DNA from: Pseudescherichia sp031987975
Lineage (GTDB): Bacteria > Pseudomonadota > Gammaproteobacteria > Enterobacterales > Enterobacteriaceae
Direction: 5' to 3'
Assembly (NCBI RefSeq): GCF_031987975.1
Contig: NZ_DALZYX010000002.1
Span: forward strand, 417,305 to 481,304
DNA length: 64,000 nt
Shown here: positions 1-8,432 of the stretch, one piece after another
Layout of the letters: each line of letters begins with the position of its first letter
Numbering within the stretch: position 1 is the stretch's first letter
Translations under genes and position numbers: made by a program
Notes under the pieces: generated by a model
Told to the model about the DNA's origin: nothing
Seen by the model: the letters and a program-made list of their open reading frames with translations, nothing else
The model's database searches: none

Positions 1-732
1 GTTGATGGCATAACAGAGAAGCAGAGAGAGGTAGTCGATTACATCCTGAAGAAAATTAAGGATGACGGCCTGTTGCCTGGCGATAAGCTCGATACTGAAA
101 TTGCCATTGCCAAAAATATTGGTATCACCCGCGCTACCGTGCGCGAAGCCACGCGCATTTTAATAGAGCAGCAGAGGATTTACCGGGTTAAAGGCTCGGG
201 TTTGTATGTAGGGTCAACTGGGGTAAGCAACCACTCTGGACGATTTCATGCGCTCTCACCTTTCGATTATCAAGCCCAGAAGCATGGCTATAAGGGCGTG
301 CGAAAGGTTATCTCTGCCAGTATTATCCGCGTTCCCTCCCCTGATATGGCGCAGGCGTTACGTATTAAGAACAGCGACAAGGTCTATAAAATTCTGCGTC
401 TGATGTGCTTCGATGATATTCCCGTTGCGCTGGAGCATAGCCACCTGCCGGTGAGCATGTTTAGCACCATGGAGTTCAGCAGGCTGGAGATGTCGAAATT
501 CTCCTATATCGAGCAAATTACCGGTAAGAAGATCCAGCGCCGGGACCAGAACCTGGAGGCAATCAATTTGACCGATGCGGATGTGCTCTCCTTATTAAAA
601 TTAAAGGAGAATGATGCGGTTATCGAGCTTACGGAAACGGTGTTTCTTGATGATGGGACGCCCTGCGAGGTGAATATCGCGATTATCAATACGCGGATAT
701 TTCCGCTTAGGCAGGATTCGCGACGGCCTTGA
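1..732 (+). CDS. GntR-family transcriptional regulator (HutC/UTRA type), 5' end outside window
   Basis: The frame is open from base 1 and stops at 730-732, giving 243 visible residues. An N-terminal winged helix is recognisable (LLPGDKLDTE, then an HTH around ITRATVREATRILIE and a wing near YRVKGSGLYVG). It is followed by a UTRA-like effector domain rich in short beta/alpha segments (about residues 75-235). Family knowledge: such proteins bind operators as dimers and respond to small sugars, amino acids or phosphorylated ligands. No target gene lies next to it in the window. The true start is upstream of base 1, and the ligand cannot be inferred. It lies on the far side of attL, so it belongs to the chromosome or to an older element at thrW. 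Confidence 0.85.
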   Translation, partial: VDGITEKQREVVDYILKKIKDDGLLPGDKLDTEIAIAKNIGITRATVREATRILIEQQRIYRVKGSGLYVGSTGVSNHSGRFHALSPFDYQAQKHGYKGVRKVISASIIRVPSPDMAQALRIKNSDKVYKILRLMCFDDIPVALEHSHLPVSMFSTMEFSRLEMSKFSYIEQITGKKIQRRDQNLEAINLTDADVLSLLKLKENDAVIELTETVFLDDGTPCEVNIAIINTRIFPLRQDSRRP

Positions 733-767
733 TTAATAGAGGGGTGCATATGATTTTTAGTATCCAT

Positions 768-789
768 CAAAAAGGCCGCATCTGCGGCC
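768..789 (-). terminator. Rho-independent terminator
   Basis: GGCCGC-ATCT-GCGGCC hairpin (774-789). On the minus strand it is followed by five T (from 769-773), so it suits termination of the DUF3892 gene. It may also stop the GntR gene converging from the left. Confidence 0.75.
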
Positions 790-796
790 CTTTGGA

Positions 797-1084
797 TTAG
801 AACTGCGGTAGTTGTTCGAGGTTATCCCTCGCGATCCCATCAGCTACGGTTTTTAAATAAAAATTGCCACCGACAGGATCAATAATTACTCTAGCTCCCT
901 GATAATACTGACCATCACTCCTTTGTATTGCCGTGATAAATACATCTGTTTCATTAAAAATCCTGGACACAACCTCTTGCCTTCTAAGATCAACGGAAAC
1001 ACCTCCACCTTGAGAAACTCTAAGTACATCAATATGCGAATGATTCGAATTATAACGCACAGCATATACATAATAATTTGACAT
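797..1084 (-). CDS. DUF3892-type small protein
   Basis: The 95-residue product begins MSNYYVYAVRYNSNHSHIDV and contains RRQEVVSRIFN and a C-terminal YLKTVADGIARDNLEQLP. This is the layout of the DUF3892 family: an alternating beta protein of about 90 residues with an N-terminal Y-V-x-A-V-R-Y motif. The function of the family is unknown; members often lie in genomic islands. It converges on the GntR gene with a terminator between them. The Shine-Dalgarno sequence is weak. It probably belongs to an accessory element left of attL rather than to the P22-like prophage. Confidence 0.7.
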   Translation of the reverse strand: MSNYYVYAVRYNSNHSHIDVLRVSQGGGVSVDLRRQEVVSRIFNETDVFITAIQRSDGQYYQGARVIIDPVGGNFYLKTVADGIARDNLEQLPQF

Positions 1085-1370
1085 ATAAAAAACTTAATAA
1101 TTGGCAGCAACATTACTGCCTTAACCTTATAAGCCCCAAGCAATAAAAGTGCACAGTAATTCTTCCCGAAAATAAGCACACATTACAAAATTACATTAAA
1201 AATATTTATATTACAAAATATGCGGGAAATTAATTTTTAGTTATATATCTCTTTGAATAATGGTTAAAAAGCCCATCTTTTTTAACCAATGGATTACAAA
1301 GTAGCAGTTAAGAAGATAAGAAAATAAGAAAATAGAAAAAACTCTAAATAGCAGAAATATGTCTAAATAA
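1085..1370. other. AT-rich intergenic stretch without a recognisable gene
   Basis: About 290 bp, very AT-rich. It contains a perfect GGTTAAAAA / TTTTTAACC inverted repeat (1262-1270 and 1279-1287) around a GCCCATCT loop, which could be a weak terminator or an operator. No ORF with a plausible start is seen. The composition is unlike the flanking chromosome and suggests decayed mobile-element DNA. Confidence 0.6.
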
Positions 1371-1400
1371 AGAAAGGGGATTTACATCAACAGCAGATAA
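1371..1400 (+). pseudogene. Relic of a second integrase 3' end
   Basis: Reading in frame, bases 1377-1400 encode G-I-Y-I-N-S-R-stop. The intact prophage integrase ends V-I-Y-I-N-S-R-stop (41379-41405). The nucleotide match (ATTTACATCAAYAGCAGRTAA) covers 21 bases with two transitions and sits at nearly the same distance from the 50-bp att core on both sides (10 and 11 bp). Just upstream there is an in-frame stop (1368-1370) and no further integrase similarity is visible. Inference: remnant of the integrase of another thrW element lying to the left. Confidence 0.6.
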
Positions 1401-1410
1401 CCAACTGAGA

Positions 1411-1460
1411 AAACTGGTGCCGATAATAGGAGTCGAACCTACGACCTTCGCATTACGAAT
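1411..1460. other. attL core (50 bp, thrW 3' fragment)
   Basis: Identical over 50 bp to 41416-41465. Bases 1415-1460 are the last 46 nt of tRNA-Thr(CGT), including CCA. Identity stops at 1461 (C versus G at 41466) and at 1410 (A versus T at 41415), which defines the duplicated core. Confidence 0.95.
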
Positions 1461-1713
1461 CCGAAGCACCACATTTAACTAACTGTTTTAACTGGCCTTG
1501 ACCGCATTCACAGCCATCAAGTCAGTGGCACAAAACGGAAGATGATGGAGGTTGTGAATGAGTGCATGTCACAAACATGGCACAGAGAGCGCAAAGCCCT
1601 GCATGGGTGCAGAGCTGTGCGTTTCTCAAGGCAATTTCCGCCCCAATCCCATGGTTATTGATTGATCATTAAACAACCATTACACTGCCCATCTACATAG
1701 AAATGGTGGCGCC

Positions 1714-1884
1714 ATGGTCTTGTTAACAAAATTAGCTCACTGGTTTATCCGTGCCATGGGTGTTGCATGTCTGCTAATGCTGGTCACAGGCATATCTGCT
1801 GATAAGGGATTTGTTAGCCTGGACATAGCAATGATAGCTATATGGCTATGGGATGAGTATTCGCTATGGAAGCATAGGGTGTGA
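1714..1884 (+). CDS. Small putative membrane protein next to attL
   Basis: An unlisted short reading frame of 56 residues begins MVLLTKLAHWFIRAMGVACL and ends in WDEYSLWKHRV. It has two hydrophobic segments (about residues 16-27 and 36-46). The stop abuts the tailspike stop (1885), so the two genes converge without overlap. The Shine-Dalgarno (GGTGG) is mediocre. The position, beyond the late operon and beside attL, is typical for lysogenic-conversion genes, but no family is recognised. The 250 bp between attL and this ORF shows no gene; integrase arm sites would be expected there but were not identified. Confidence 0.4.
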   Translation: MVLLTKLAHWFIRAMGVACLLMLVTGISADKGFVSLDIAMIAIWLWDEYSLWKHRV

Positions 1885-3654
1885 CTACTTGTCCGCGAAT
1901 AACCTTTCCAGATTGCTAACCCTATCCTCTAGCCGTTGACGCTCCCGGCGCTGATAAGCAGCCTCCAGCCACAGGCACTGATCTGAACGGATGCCCCAGC
2001 GATCACCTGCGTGCGTAACGAGAATCTTGCTTTCAGGCTTGACCACTTCCGTCCATGCATCTTTAGTTACAATGCGCTGCAGCGATCCATCAAGAGCATC
2101 TAAATACTCCGGTTCATGCTCAATGACCTCCGCGGGCACTATATCGAATTGATCTTCCCACTCATCGTGGCAGAGCAGGCCGAGGCGAGTTCCGTCGAGA
2201 CCTTTTTCTTCAAACGCTTTTTTTACCTGCTGAGCGATTACCCCGAAGTGCCAGCGAGCTGAATCCTCTCCTTTCTCCTGAATCGAGTTCAGCCACTGGA
2301 AAGCGATTAACGACACATCACCCCAAGCATCAAGAATGGCGTCTGGGTCCTGGCCCATCAACCCAGAGAGGGTTTCGACGGTGATAGGGTCTGTTTTCTC
2401 ACGGCCATCAGAGGTGTTAATAGTTCCTGTGCCAGCAAATAGTACGCTCCAGCGATTAACCATGTCGCCACAGGGGGTCAGGTTGTCATTGCCAGGCGTC
2501 ACAGCCCTTTGGAAGGTGGCAGCCGTTTTAACTAAAAGCCGCGTTTCTCCTGCTGCAACGAGTTGCATTTTCGTGTCGCCAGTAACTCCGATGGCCATTC
2601 CGTTGCCATCTGTAGAGGCGAACCCATAGAAAGGGTTGCTGGCGCTTCCCCGGAAATTGATGGCAAAGTTAGATACACTCGGATCAACGCCGAACCCGGC
2701 CACGCCATTCTGGAACATTCGACCGCCATTAGGTGCGTAGTAAGCCAGTCCGGTAATTTGCCTGATGTGAACACCGACGTTGGCCTGTTTTCCCGCCTGC
2801 AAATGCTCAATGAGAATGCCGTTCTGTTGCTGCAGATTTCCTGTTCCCTGCAGGAGGACGTCGTTAATATAGACGCCCGCACGGTCGTTGATTTGTCCTG
2901 TTCCCTGATGCACGGGGGAAGACATCAGGCCTTTCATTAACTCCAGCACGCCAGAGCCAGCATATGTTGTCCTGTCCTGAAAGCTATACACGTGGTTATG
3001 CGTATGCGCGCCTTTCAGGTTTAGCGTTGCATCAAATACACCGTACCCTCCGTAGTCTGTAGCGGTGTCAATAAATGTCTTATCTGCAAAGCCATGGCAG
3101 TTAGTTGGTGAGTTCTGTAACAGACGAACCACAGTAACGCCATCACGAACAGCATCAGACCCAGGATTACCTAAGGGCAGGTTACCAACGATTAAATTAG
3201 CTATTTCATTTCCGGTCACACGCAATCCACCGGTCATCGTGTCACCTCGCCTGTCAACGGCATTACCGACTAGCTTGACGCCATCAGCAGAAGCCAGTTG
3301 ATCCTTGAAGTCCAGCAAATCACCTGACGAACCCGTCACCCTTGGAAAGTAGAACTGCTGAGTTCCATAGGCATCGTAAACGGCCATGCTGTAATTTGAG
3401 GTAGTCAGGAAGTTGGCAATCTGACCGTTGTATACCGGGAAACCAGCAGAGTTAATCCGGATCGGCTGCGCCACCTGGATGTTTTCACCAGATTCGCTCT
3501 CCAAATAAATAGGGATTTGGTTTGCCGGGTTGGATGGATCTGTGTCAATCTTACCAACATAAATCTTGCCATTGGCGTTAGCCTTGAACGAACGCGCCAG
3601 GGTAAATAGCTGGCTCGGCATACTGACAACTGCGTTTGCGGTAACATCTGCCAT
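1885..3654 (-). CDS. Tailspike/tail fibre: P22-type head-binding domain plus S74 chaperone
   Basis: The 589-residue protein has an N-terminus (about 1-115; RSFKANANGKIYVGKIDTDP) that matches the P22 gp9 head-binding domain, which docks the spike on the tail hub. The middle (about 150-405) is repetitive beta-rich sequence without a recognised enzymatic motif. The C-terminus (about 413-589) starts NTSDGREKTD, the self-cleavage/chaperone motif of peptidase S74 intramolecular chaperones, with Ser415 the likely cleavage nucleophile, and ends in a coiled coil (ERQRLEDRVSNLERL). It should therefore trimerise and shed its chaperone. It is the last gene of the late operon. Receptor specificity cannot be read from the sequence. 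Confidence 0.88.
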   Translation of the reverse strand: MADVTANAVVSMPSQLFTLARSFKANANGKIYVGKIDTDPSNPANQIPIYLESESGENIQVAQPIRINSAGFPVYNGQIANFLTTSNYSMAVYDAYGTQQFYFPRVTGSSGDLLDFKDQLASADGVKLVGNAVDRRGDTMTGGLRVTGNEIANLIVGNLPLGNPGSDAVRDGVTVVRLLQNSPTNCHGFADKTFIDTATDYGGYGVFDATLNLKGAHTHNHVYSFQDRTTYAGSGVLELMKGLMSSPVHQGTGQINDRAGVYINDVLLQGTGNLQQQNGILIEHLQAGKQANVGVHIRQITGLAYYAPNGGRMFQNGVAGFGVDPSVSNFAINFRGSASNPFYGFASTDGNGMAIGVTGDTKMQLVAAGETRLLVKTAATFQRAVTPGNDNLTPCGDMVNRWSVLFAGTGTINTSDGREKTDPITVETLSGLMGQDPDAILDAWGDVSLIAFQWLNSIQEKGEDSARWHFGVIAQQVKKAFEEKGLDGTRLGLLCHDEWEDQFDIVPAEVIEHEPEYLDALDGSLQRIVTKDAWTEVVKPESKILVTHAGDRWGIRSDQCLWLEAAYQRRERQRLEDRVSNLERLFADK

Positions 3655-3671
3655 TTGTAAACTCCGGGCAT

Positions 3672-3698
3672 AAAAAAGCCCCGGCGGCTGCCAGGGCT
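3672..3698 (-). terminator. Terminator between ejection genes and tailspike
   Basis: AGCCC/GGGCT stem (3677-3681 with 3694-3698) around a GC-rich loop. On the minus strand it is followed by six T. It lies just upstream of the tailspike gene inside the late operon, so it would have to be read through by Q-modified polymerase. Confidence 0.6.
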
Positions 3699-3726
3699 GG
3701 ATAGGTTTTGGTTTCAGCTTTATATT
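3698..3726 (+). promoter_or_regulatory. Possible promoter for the divergent moron
   Basis: TGGATA (3698-3703), a 17-bp spacer, then TATATT (3721-3726), about 26 bp upstream of the TTG start at 3752. Fair match to a sigma-70 promoter; not proven. Confidence 0.4.
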
Positions 3727-3751
3727 CGTCCATACCCCAAAGGAGTAGAAA

Positions 3752-4201
3752 TTGGATAAATCAAAGAGCTTCGGTGAAAATGCTTACAATGACATTAAAA
3801 AGGTGCTGAAGTACCTCTTTGTGATTGCCTTGGTCGTTTCGGCTATGGGTGTGGCATGGCTTGGATTCGGCGCGTATCAGGCATACAAAATAAAGAAAGA
3901 GCGCGAGGATATTCTTATCCCTAAAGCAATGGAGTTTACTAGAACTCATGTCCCTACAATGCTTTACCGGGATGAGTTCGGGACTAAGGAGATGGCAATG
4001 CTTTGGTTTGTTGGGGATACAGACAACCACGCCATAATAAAGGTTTCAGGCAAGATAGGCGTGTACTCCACTTCGCAATACTCTTCCATTTCTTTCTTTA
4101 ATCAAGCTGGGGAAGCTTGTGAAAGCGCATCTGCGTCTATCAATGAAAGTGGTAAAATAAATTCTCTTAGTTGCGATAACAAAATATATTTCACCAAGTG
4201 A
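3752..4201 (+). CDS. Predicted membrane protein, probable moron
   Basis: The 149-residue ORF is oriented against the late operon and sits between the ejection gene and the tailspike, where P22 carries its immI region. The start is TTG with a strong AAAGGAG 7 nt upstream. An N-terminal basic/amphipathic stretch is followed by one transmembrane helix (about 21-45; LFVIALVVSAMGVAWLGFGA) and a charged hinge KIKKERED. The C-terminal domain is soluble, probably periplasmic, with two cysteines (ACESA, LSCDNK) that could form a disulfide. No antirepressor, Mnt or Arc similarity. Its own promoter and reversed orientation suggest expression in the lysogen. Function unknown. Confidence 0.8.
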   Translation: MDKSKSFGENAYNDIKKVLKYLFVIALVVSAMGVAWLGFGAYQAYKIKKEREDILIPKAMEFTRTHVPTMLYRDEFGTKEMAMLWFVGDTDNHAIIKVSGKIGVYSTSQYSSISFFNQAGEACESASASINESGKINSLSCDNKIYFTK

Positions 4202-4202
4202 A

Positions 4203-6044
4203 TCAATTCGTACTTTCTGTATGATTTGCAACAAATGGCCTTACAATTAAAGCCGCCTGACTTAGCGCCTTTTCATATTGTGGCGTGCCTGGTTTAGTGT
4301 TAGCCAATCTCAAAATCGCATTCCTGATTGGCTTACTTTCATAAAACCGCGCCACGGCACCGTAGCTTAACCCTGCTGCTGTCCCCACCCCGCCAGTACC
4401 AAGAACATCCGTTGCCACACCTGCAGGGACGGCGATCTGGAACAACTCCTGTCCTGTCGGTGTTACCGCCCCGGCACGTGATGCGTGTCTTGTCTGGTCA
4501 AGATATTTTGTCAGGCCTTGCAGGTATTGCCTTTCCTCTCCTTTGAACAAAATTCCCGTCTGCGATGAAAGCCGGTTAACTTCATTGAGGAACTTGTCAG
4601 GACTCCCTCCCGACTTTTCATATGCCTTTCCAATGACTGACGCCCTGGCAGCTCCTCTCCCCTTGCTATCAAGGGAGTTGTATAGCTGCCTGACTTCGCT
4701 TTGCTTGTTGCTAAACAAAAGGTTATTGACAACCTCAGGCGTCAGGTCTCCCTTCTGCAGGACATTTTTTAGGCGTGTGTTGTTAACCATTTGCGCTTCA
4801 TTGGCGTATACAGCATTTGCCTGTTTATACCTGCTCGCCATTTTCGCCCCGAGAGTGTCGGATACAGCTTGGTTCACATCATTGGTTAATGCAGAGTAAA
4901 CTCTGTTAACAGCAGCCTGCGACTGATTAGGCCATACAGTCCGATCACCTTTTACGTCCTGTCTGAACTGGGTACGCAAATCTCTCAACAAGCCAAAATC
5001 CGCACCTTTATTCAGTTCATCCCTGTAGGTTTCAAGCTTGGAAATGGTCTGCGTGTCAGCCGCACCGCCCAGCCGTGAAAGCCTGTTTATCTCAGTGTCG
5101 ATTGCTGAAATAGCTTGTGTGGGATTTATAGTACCTGCGGACTGCATGGCGTCATTTACCAAAGATAATCGCCCACCGGCAGCCTGTTTAACCTTGCTCG
5201 TCTGCCTCTGTAAGCTCTGAACAATTTCTTCAGGTGCCGGCGAGTCAAACTGCTGCGCATAGCGCTGGACTATTTCATTCCTTGCTTCCTGCTGTCCGCG
5301 CCGCAAAGCTCCAGTACCTGTAACTGGGATTTTCTCCCCTAATGCCCGCGCTGAGTTTCCAGTGAATGTACCTGGGGGTGCTACGTCAGTGGTCAACAAA
5401 GGTGCATTGTTTTTTTCAGCAAAATTTATGGCCTGCTGAGCCTCCGGTGCAATCTCTCCACGTACAGCCGTTACGCCACGGCCTATAGCCTTAGCTGTAC
5501 CGGAAAGTACACCCTGAGCACCCAGGTTTACCGCCGCATTTGTTGCTGCGTTCTGGGCAAAATCACCTTGCTGATTTGCTGCCTCTGCCAACGAACCTAA
5601 AGCCATGCTACCAGCAACACCGGCGCCTGGAATTAGATAACCACCAACTGCCTCTCCAGCCTGCGCATAATGATCTGACGGGCGATCAACCGGACGGTAT
5701 ACATCGTCAAGCACTCGCGGCCCGCCAAGGCCCTGACTGATCGCATTGATTAGGCTGGCACCGCCCTGTAAAACATCGAACGGGATATTTACCAGCCCCC
5801 TACCCGCCTGCTCTGCGGCCTGACCAATGCTCTGCCCGCCAGTGATCCAGTCGGCAGCCTGCTGTGCTAAAGATGGCTCTGATTGCTCTTGTGTTGTCGT
5901 CGCGGGCTGATTCTGCTGCGTTGTCGCTGTTGGCTCAGGATTTGACTGTCCAGCGAAATACTCATCAATCGCAGCACCAATATCTTCAGTGCTGGTGCCG
6001 TCAGGGAAACTGAACGTTTTGCCGTTAGCTGTAACTTCCATCAT
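4203..6044 (-). CDS. DNA ejection protein, gp16 position
   Basis: 613 residues. An N-terminal short domain (ANGKTFSFPDGTSTEDIGAA) and a Gln/Thr/Ala-rich linker (about 34-65) precede a long Ala/Gly-rich region with hydrophobic stretches (about 120-190) and an extended helical segment (about 240-500). Position after gp7 and gp20 and before the tailspike is that of P22 gp16, which leaves the virion and helps DNA cross the envelope. ATG at 6044 overlaps the upstream stop (ATGA), indicating coupled translation. The sequence is low-complexity, so the assignment rests on synteny and composition more than on motifs. Confidence 0.82.
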   Translation of the reverse strand: MMEVTANGKTFSFPDGTSTEDIGAAIDEYFAGQSNPEPTATTQQNQPATTTQEQSEPSLAQQAADWITGGQSIGQAAEQAGRGLVNIPFDVLQGGASLINAISQGLGGPRVLDDVYRPVDRPSDHYAQAGEAVGGYLIPGAGVAGSMALGSLAEAANQQGDFAQNAATNAAVNLGAQGVLSGTAKAIGRGVTAVRGEIAPEAQQAINFAEKNNAPLLTTDVAPPGTFTGNSARALGEKIPVTGTGALRRGQQEARNEIVQRYAQQFDSPAPEEIVQSLQRQTSKVKQAAGGRLSLVNDAMQSAGTINPTQAISAIDTEINRLSRLGGAADTQTISKLETYRDELNKGADFGLLRDLRTQFRQDVKGDRTVWPNQSQAAVNRVYSALTNDVNQAVSDTLGAKMASRYKQANAVYANEAQMVNNTRLKNVLQKGDLTPEVVNNLLFSNKQSEVRQLYNSLDSKGRGAARASVIGKAYEKSGGSPDKFLNEVNRLSSQTGILFKGEERQYLQGLTKYLDQTRHASRAGAVTPTGQELFQIAVPAGVATDVLGTGGVGTAAGLSYGAVARFYESKPIRNAILRLANTKPGTPQYEKALSQAALIVRPFVANHTESTN

Positions 6045-7426
6045 TTCACCGTGAATGTGATTCCTGATTTAGACGTATGAATGCCACCCGCTGATTGTTG
6101 AGCGCTTTGCTGGTTGACTGGCTGGCGACTCGTACCAACATTGACGTTATACTGCTGGTTGTAATTGTCTGTGTAGGTCTTGATGTCTTTAACTGATTGC
6201 TGTGCTGACTCCGGGCTAGAAAAATCAATTTGTGGCATGCCCTGAAAATACATTTTTGCTTCAGCTACAGTGTTGATACCACTTGCCCCCATATCACGCG
6301 CAGCCGCAATACCCTGATTTTGCATTCGTCCTTGAATACGCTGCGTCGCGTTATAAATCTGCCTCTGCTCTTTACCACTGATTCTGCTTCTGACGTCGGC
6401 CCCTAGCGCAGGAGTGCCATTACCACCAGTCACACCGGTGATGAAGTTCAAATCATCTGGACTGGCCGCTTCGATGGTGTCTATGTCTTTCTTCATAGCA
6501 TAATTCTGAGCTGTAGCAGCCGATGTTGCAGGCGAGGCTATTGCGTTTGCCGGAACGCGAACAGTGTTTCCATTGTTATCCCGCCCCTCATAGAAAGCAT
6601 TCGCTCCCGCGCCATGCAACTTCCCACCTATCGACACTGTCCTTCCGTCAGACAGCTGCACCTGTCTATTCCCTGCCCCTACTCCAGTATTAATTCCTGC
6701 CACCTGAGCAAAGAGCGCGGCTGCCTCAGGATCTGTTTTAAGCAAGCTGGAGTATGCGGAAAAGTTTTTCATGTCACTGGTTGCTCCGCTTGCCGATAAC
6801 TTGGCGTTCTGAGCAGATATATTTTGCCCCCTGACCTGAATATCCTGCCCTCTGGCTTGTAGAGCCTCTCCAGCCTGATTACTGCGGATGCGCTCCGCGA
6901 GAGTCTCCTGATCGTTGGCGCGTTGCGCCCGGTCGTTCTGAACCCCATAGTAATCTTTCGGACCAAGAGCGCTAAGCCCTACCGCATCTACAATGCTAGC
7001 CAGAGCCTGAGGATCTTGCTGATACTGTTGCAGGATTTCCTCTGGAGATGAATTGATGGTGCCGAGCACGCCAGCGTTGCGGGATGCGGCCGCACCAATG
7101 GCCTGCGGATTGCCTGATGCCATGGCAATTCGCAGATCTCGTGCTGCATTACCCAGAGCTAACTGATGCTGCTCATCCTGAAAGCCTATTCCTTGTTTAA
7201 TGGCATCTATTTGACCTGGGTATTTCGCAACAAGAGCCGACATCTTTTGCGGATCTCCAAAAGACTCACCCCAGTCTCTTTGAAACTGCTGTGCCAGTGC
7301 CTCTTGCCTCAGAGCTTTTTGGCTCTCAATTTCTTGCTGCTTATACAGCCCCATCAGACTTCCAAGCCTGGCACCGGTCATTATTGACTGATTCAGTCCT
7401 GACGTGTAATCAATTGGATCCGCCAT
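6041..7426 (-). CDS. DNA ejection protein, gp20 position
   Basis: 461 residues, strongly alpha-helical and Gln/Ala-rich, with no transmembrane segment. It is flanked by the gp7-like and gp16-like genes with overlapping stop/start codons on both sides (TAATG at 7426, ATGA at 6041). In P22, gp7, gp20 and gp16 are carried in the capsid and ejected before the DNA to extend the short tail across the periplasm. The C-terminal tail is Gln/Asn/Ser-rich. Call based on gene order and composition. Confidence 0.82.
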   Translation of the reverse strand: MADPIDYTSGLNQSIMTGARLGSLMGLYKQQEIESQKALRQEALAQQFQRDWGESFGDPQKMSALVAKYPGQIDAIKQGIGFQDEQHQLALGNAARDLRIAMASGNPQAIGAAASRNAGVLGTINSSPEEILQQYQQDPQALASIVDAVGLSALGPKDYYGVQNDRAQRANDQETLAERIRSNQAGEALQARGQDIQVRGQNISAQNAKLSASGATSDMKNFSAYSSLLKTDPEAAALFAQVAGINTGVGAGNRQVQLSDGRTVSIGGKLHGAGANAFYEGRDNNGNTVRVPANAIASPATSAATAQNYAMKKDIDTIEAASPDDLNFITGVTGGNGTPALGADVRSRISGKEQRQIYNATQRIQGRMQNQGIAAARDMGASGINTVAEAKMYFQGMPQIDFSSPESAQQSVKDIKTYTDNYNQQYNVNVGTSRQPVNQQSAQQSAGGIHTSKSGITFTVK

Positions 7427-8067
7427 TAGTAAAGACCTCCGCCACCACCGATTAAGCTTTTTCCGCCAGTGAAGTATGCTGCCGCACCATTGGCCAGTGT
7501 ATTGAATCCAGCCACGGCCTGGCCTGCACGAGCCGCACCTATCTGCCCCATGTTTTGTCCGTAAGCGTTGGAGTAGTTACCAGCCGCCGCGTTATTAGCG
7601 CCTGCAGCGGAAAGGCCAACGTTGGTGAGTCCGAGAAGCTGCCCATACATGTTATTCTGCTGGTCTGTCATCATTGACAGGTAATTCTGCCCAAGCTGCG
7701 GAGCAATTGCTGCCAGATTATTGGCCGTCGAAGTAGATCCTAGTCCACCAGTTGCTTCGGCAGCATTTAACGCCTGATAACGAGCCTGGTCGCTCATTAG
7801 TTGATATTCAGGGGAGCTGTAATAATCAGTTAATAGTTGACTGCGGTTTATTGGTTGCCCAGCAATGCCGGTTAATCCTGTCAGGCCGCTGAGTCCAGCA
7901 CTAAGAAATGGCTGGTTTGTTTGTTTCTGATCCTGGTAAATATTCCAGGCCATCTGGTTGGAGTCTTTGGCGGCGCTAACCTGTGCATCAGCAGCCTTGT
8001 TAGAACCGGTAATGCCACCAACCACACTACCCACAACGTTACCAATACCTTTAGCAATGCCGCTCAT
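7426..8067 (-). CDS. DNA transfer protein, gp7-like
   Basis: 213 residues from ATG 8067, chosen over the GTG at 8076 because GAGG lies 8 nt upstream and the ATG overlaps the gp14-like stop (ATGA). The N-terminus is glycine-rich and weakly hydrophobic (GIAKGIGNVVGSVVGGITGS). The centre is Asn/Gln/Ala-rich helix and the C-terminus ends in GGGGGLY. This is the expected make-up of P22 gp7, an ejection protein processed at its N-terminus. First of three coupled ejection genes. Confidence 0.82.
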   Translation of the reverse strand: MSGIAKGIGNVVGSVVGGITGSNKAADAQVSAAKDSNQMAWNIYQDQKQTNQPFLSAGLSGLTGLTGIAGQPINRSQLLTDYYSSPEYQLMSDQARYQALNAAEATGGLGSTSTANNLAAIAPQLGQNYLSMMTDQQNNMYGQLLGLTNVGLSAAGANNAAAGNYSNAYGQNMGQIGAARAGQAVAGFNTLANGAAAYFTGGKSLIGGGGGLY

Positions 8068-8432
8068 GTAGCGCACCTCGTCATCAAAATTAATTCGCCG
8101 CTCGTGTTGTCAATATATTCGACAACACCGCGCCATCGTTCGGAGAAACCAAACTTACGCGCCAGGTTGCACACATGCTTGTGCTCGATTCGCACGGGGG
8201 CGTGTATTTCCCGGTTACCAATTAGACCCAGAATGTCGCGCACAGCCTCTCTGCATCTGTGCCGCTCTCCGGGCTTCATCGCCATGTGCAAATCCACCCT
8301 CTCGCCAAAATCAAGACACACAAATATGGCAACACCATTCCACAGCAGGTAATCACCTTCTGTTTCAGGCCACGACGGCACTCCCCACAGCCTCATAAGC
8401 TGTGATCCAGTAACTTTGTCTATGCTGGTCAT
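8064..8432 (-). CDS. Virion assembly protein, gp14-like (DUF2824/GNAT-like fold)
   Basis: 122 residues, located between the needle gene and the gp7-like gene exactly as P22 gene 14. The sequence (FVCLDFGERVDLHMAMKPGE, then HRCREAVRDILGLI) has the beta-strand then P-loop-like P-G-E-R then helix pattern of acetyltransferase-like DUF2824 proteins. Its role in P22 assembly is minor and poorly defined. Translationally coupled to both neighbours (TAATG and ATGA overlaps). Confidence 0.75.
   Translation of the reverse strand: MTSIDKVTGSQLMRLWGVPSWPETEGDYLLWNGVAIFVCLDFGERVDLHMAMKPGERHRCREAVRDILGLIGNREIHAPVRIEHKHVCNLARKFGFSERWRGVVEYIDNTSGELILMTRCAT

Noticed and set aside
1411..1495. Complete second tR­NA-Thr gene at attL
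   Set aside because: Only the 3' 46 nt are present. After 1460 the sequence diverges from the tRNA, so no functional tRNA is encoded there.
3752..4201. Antirepressor (ant/immI) assignment for the divergent gene
   Set aside because: It has a transmembrane helix and no Ant, KilA or BRO motif, and no mnt or arc gene is next to it.
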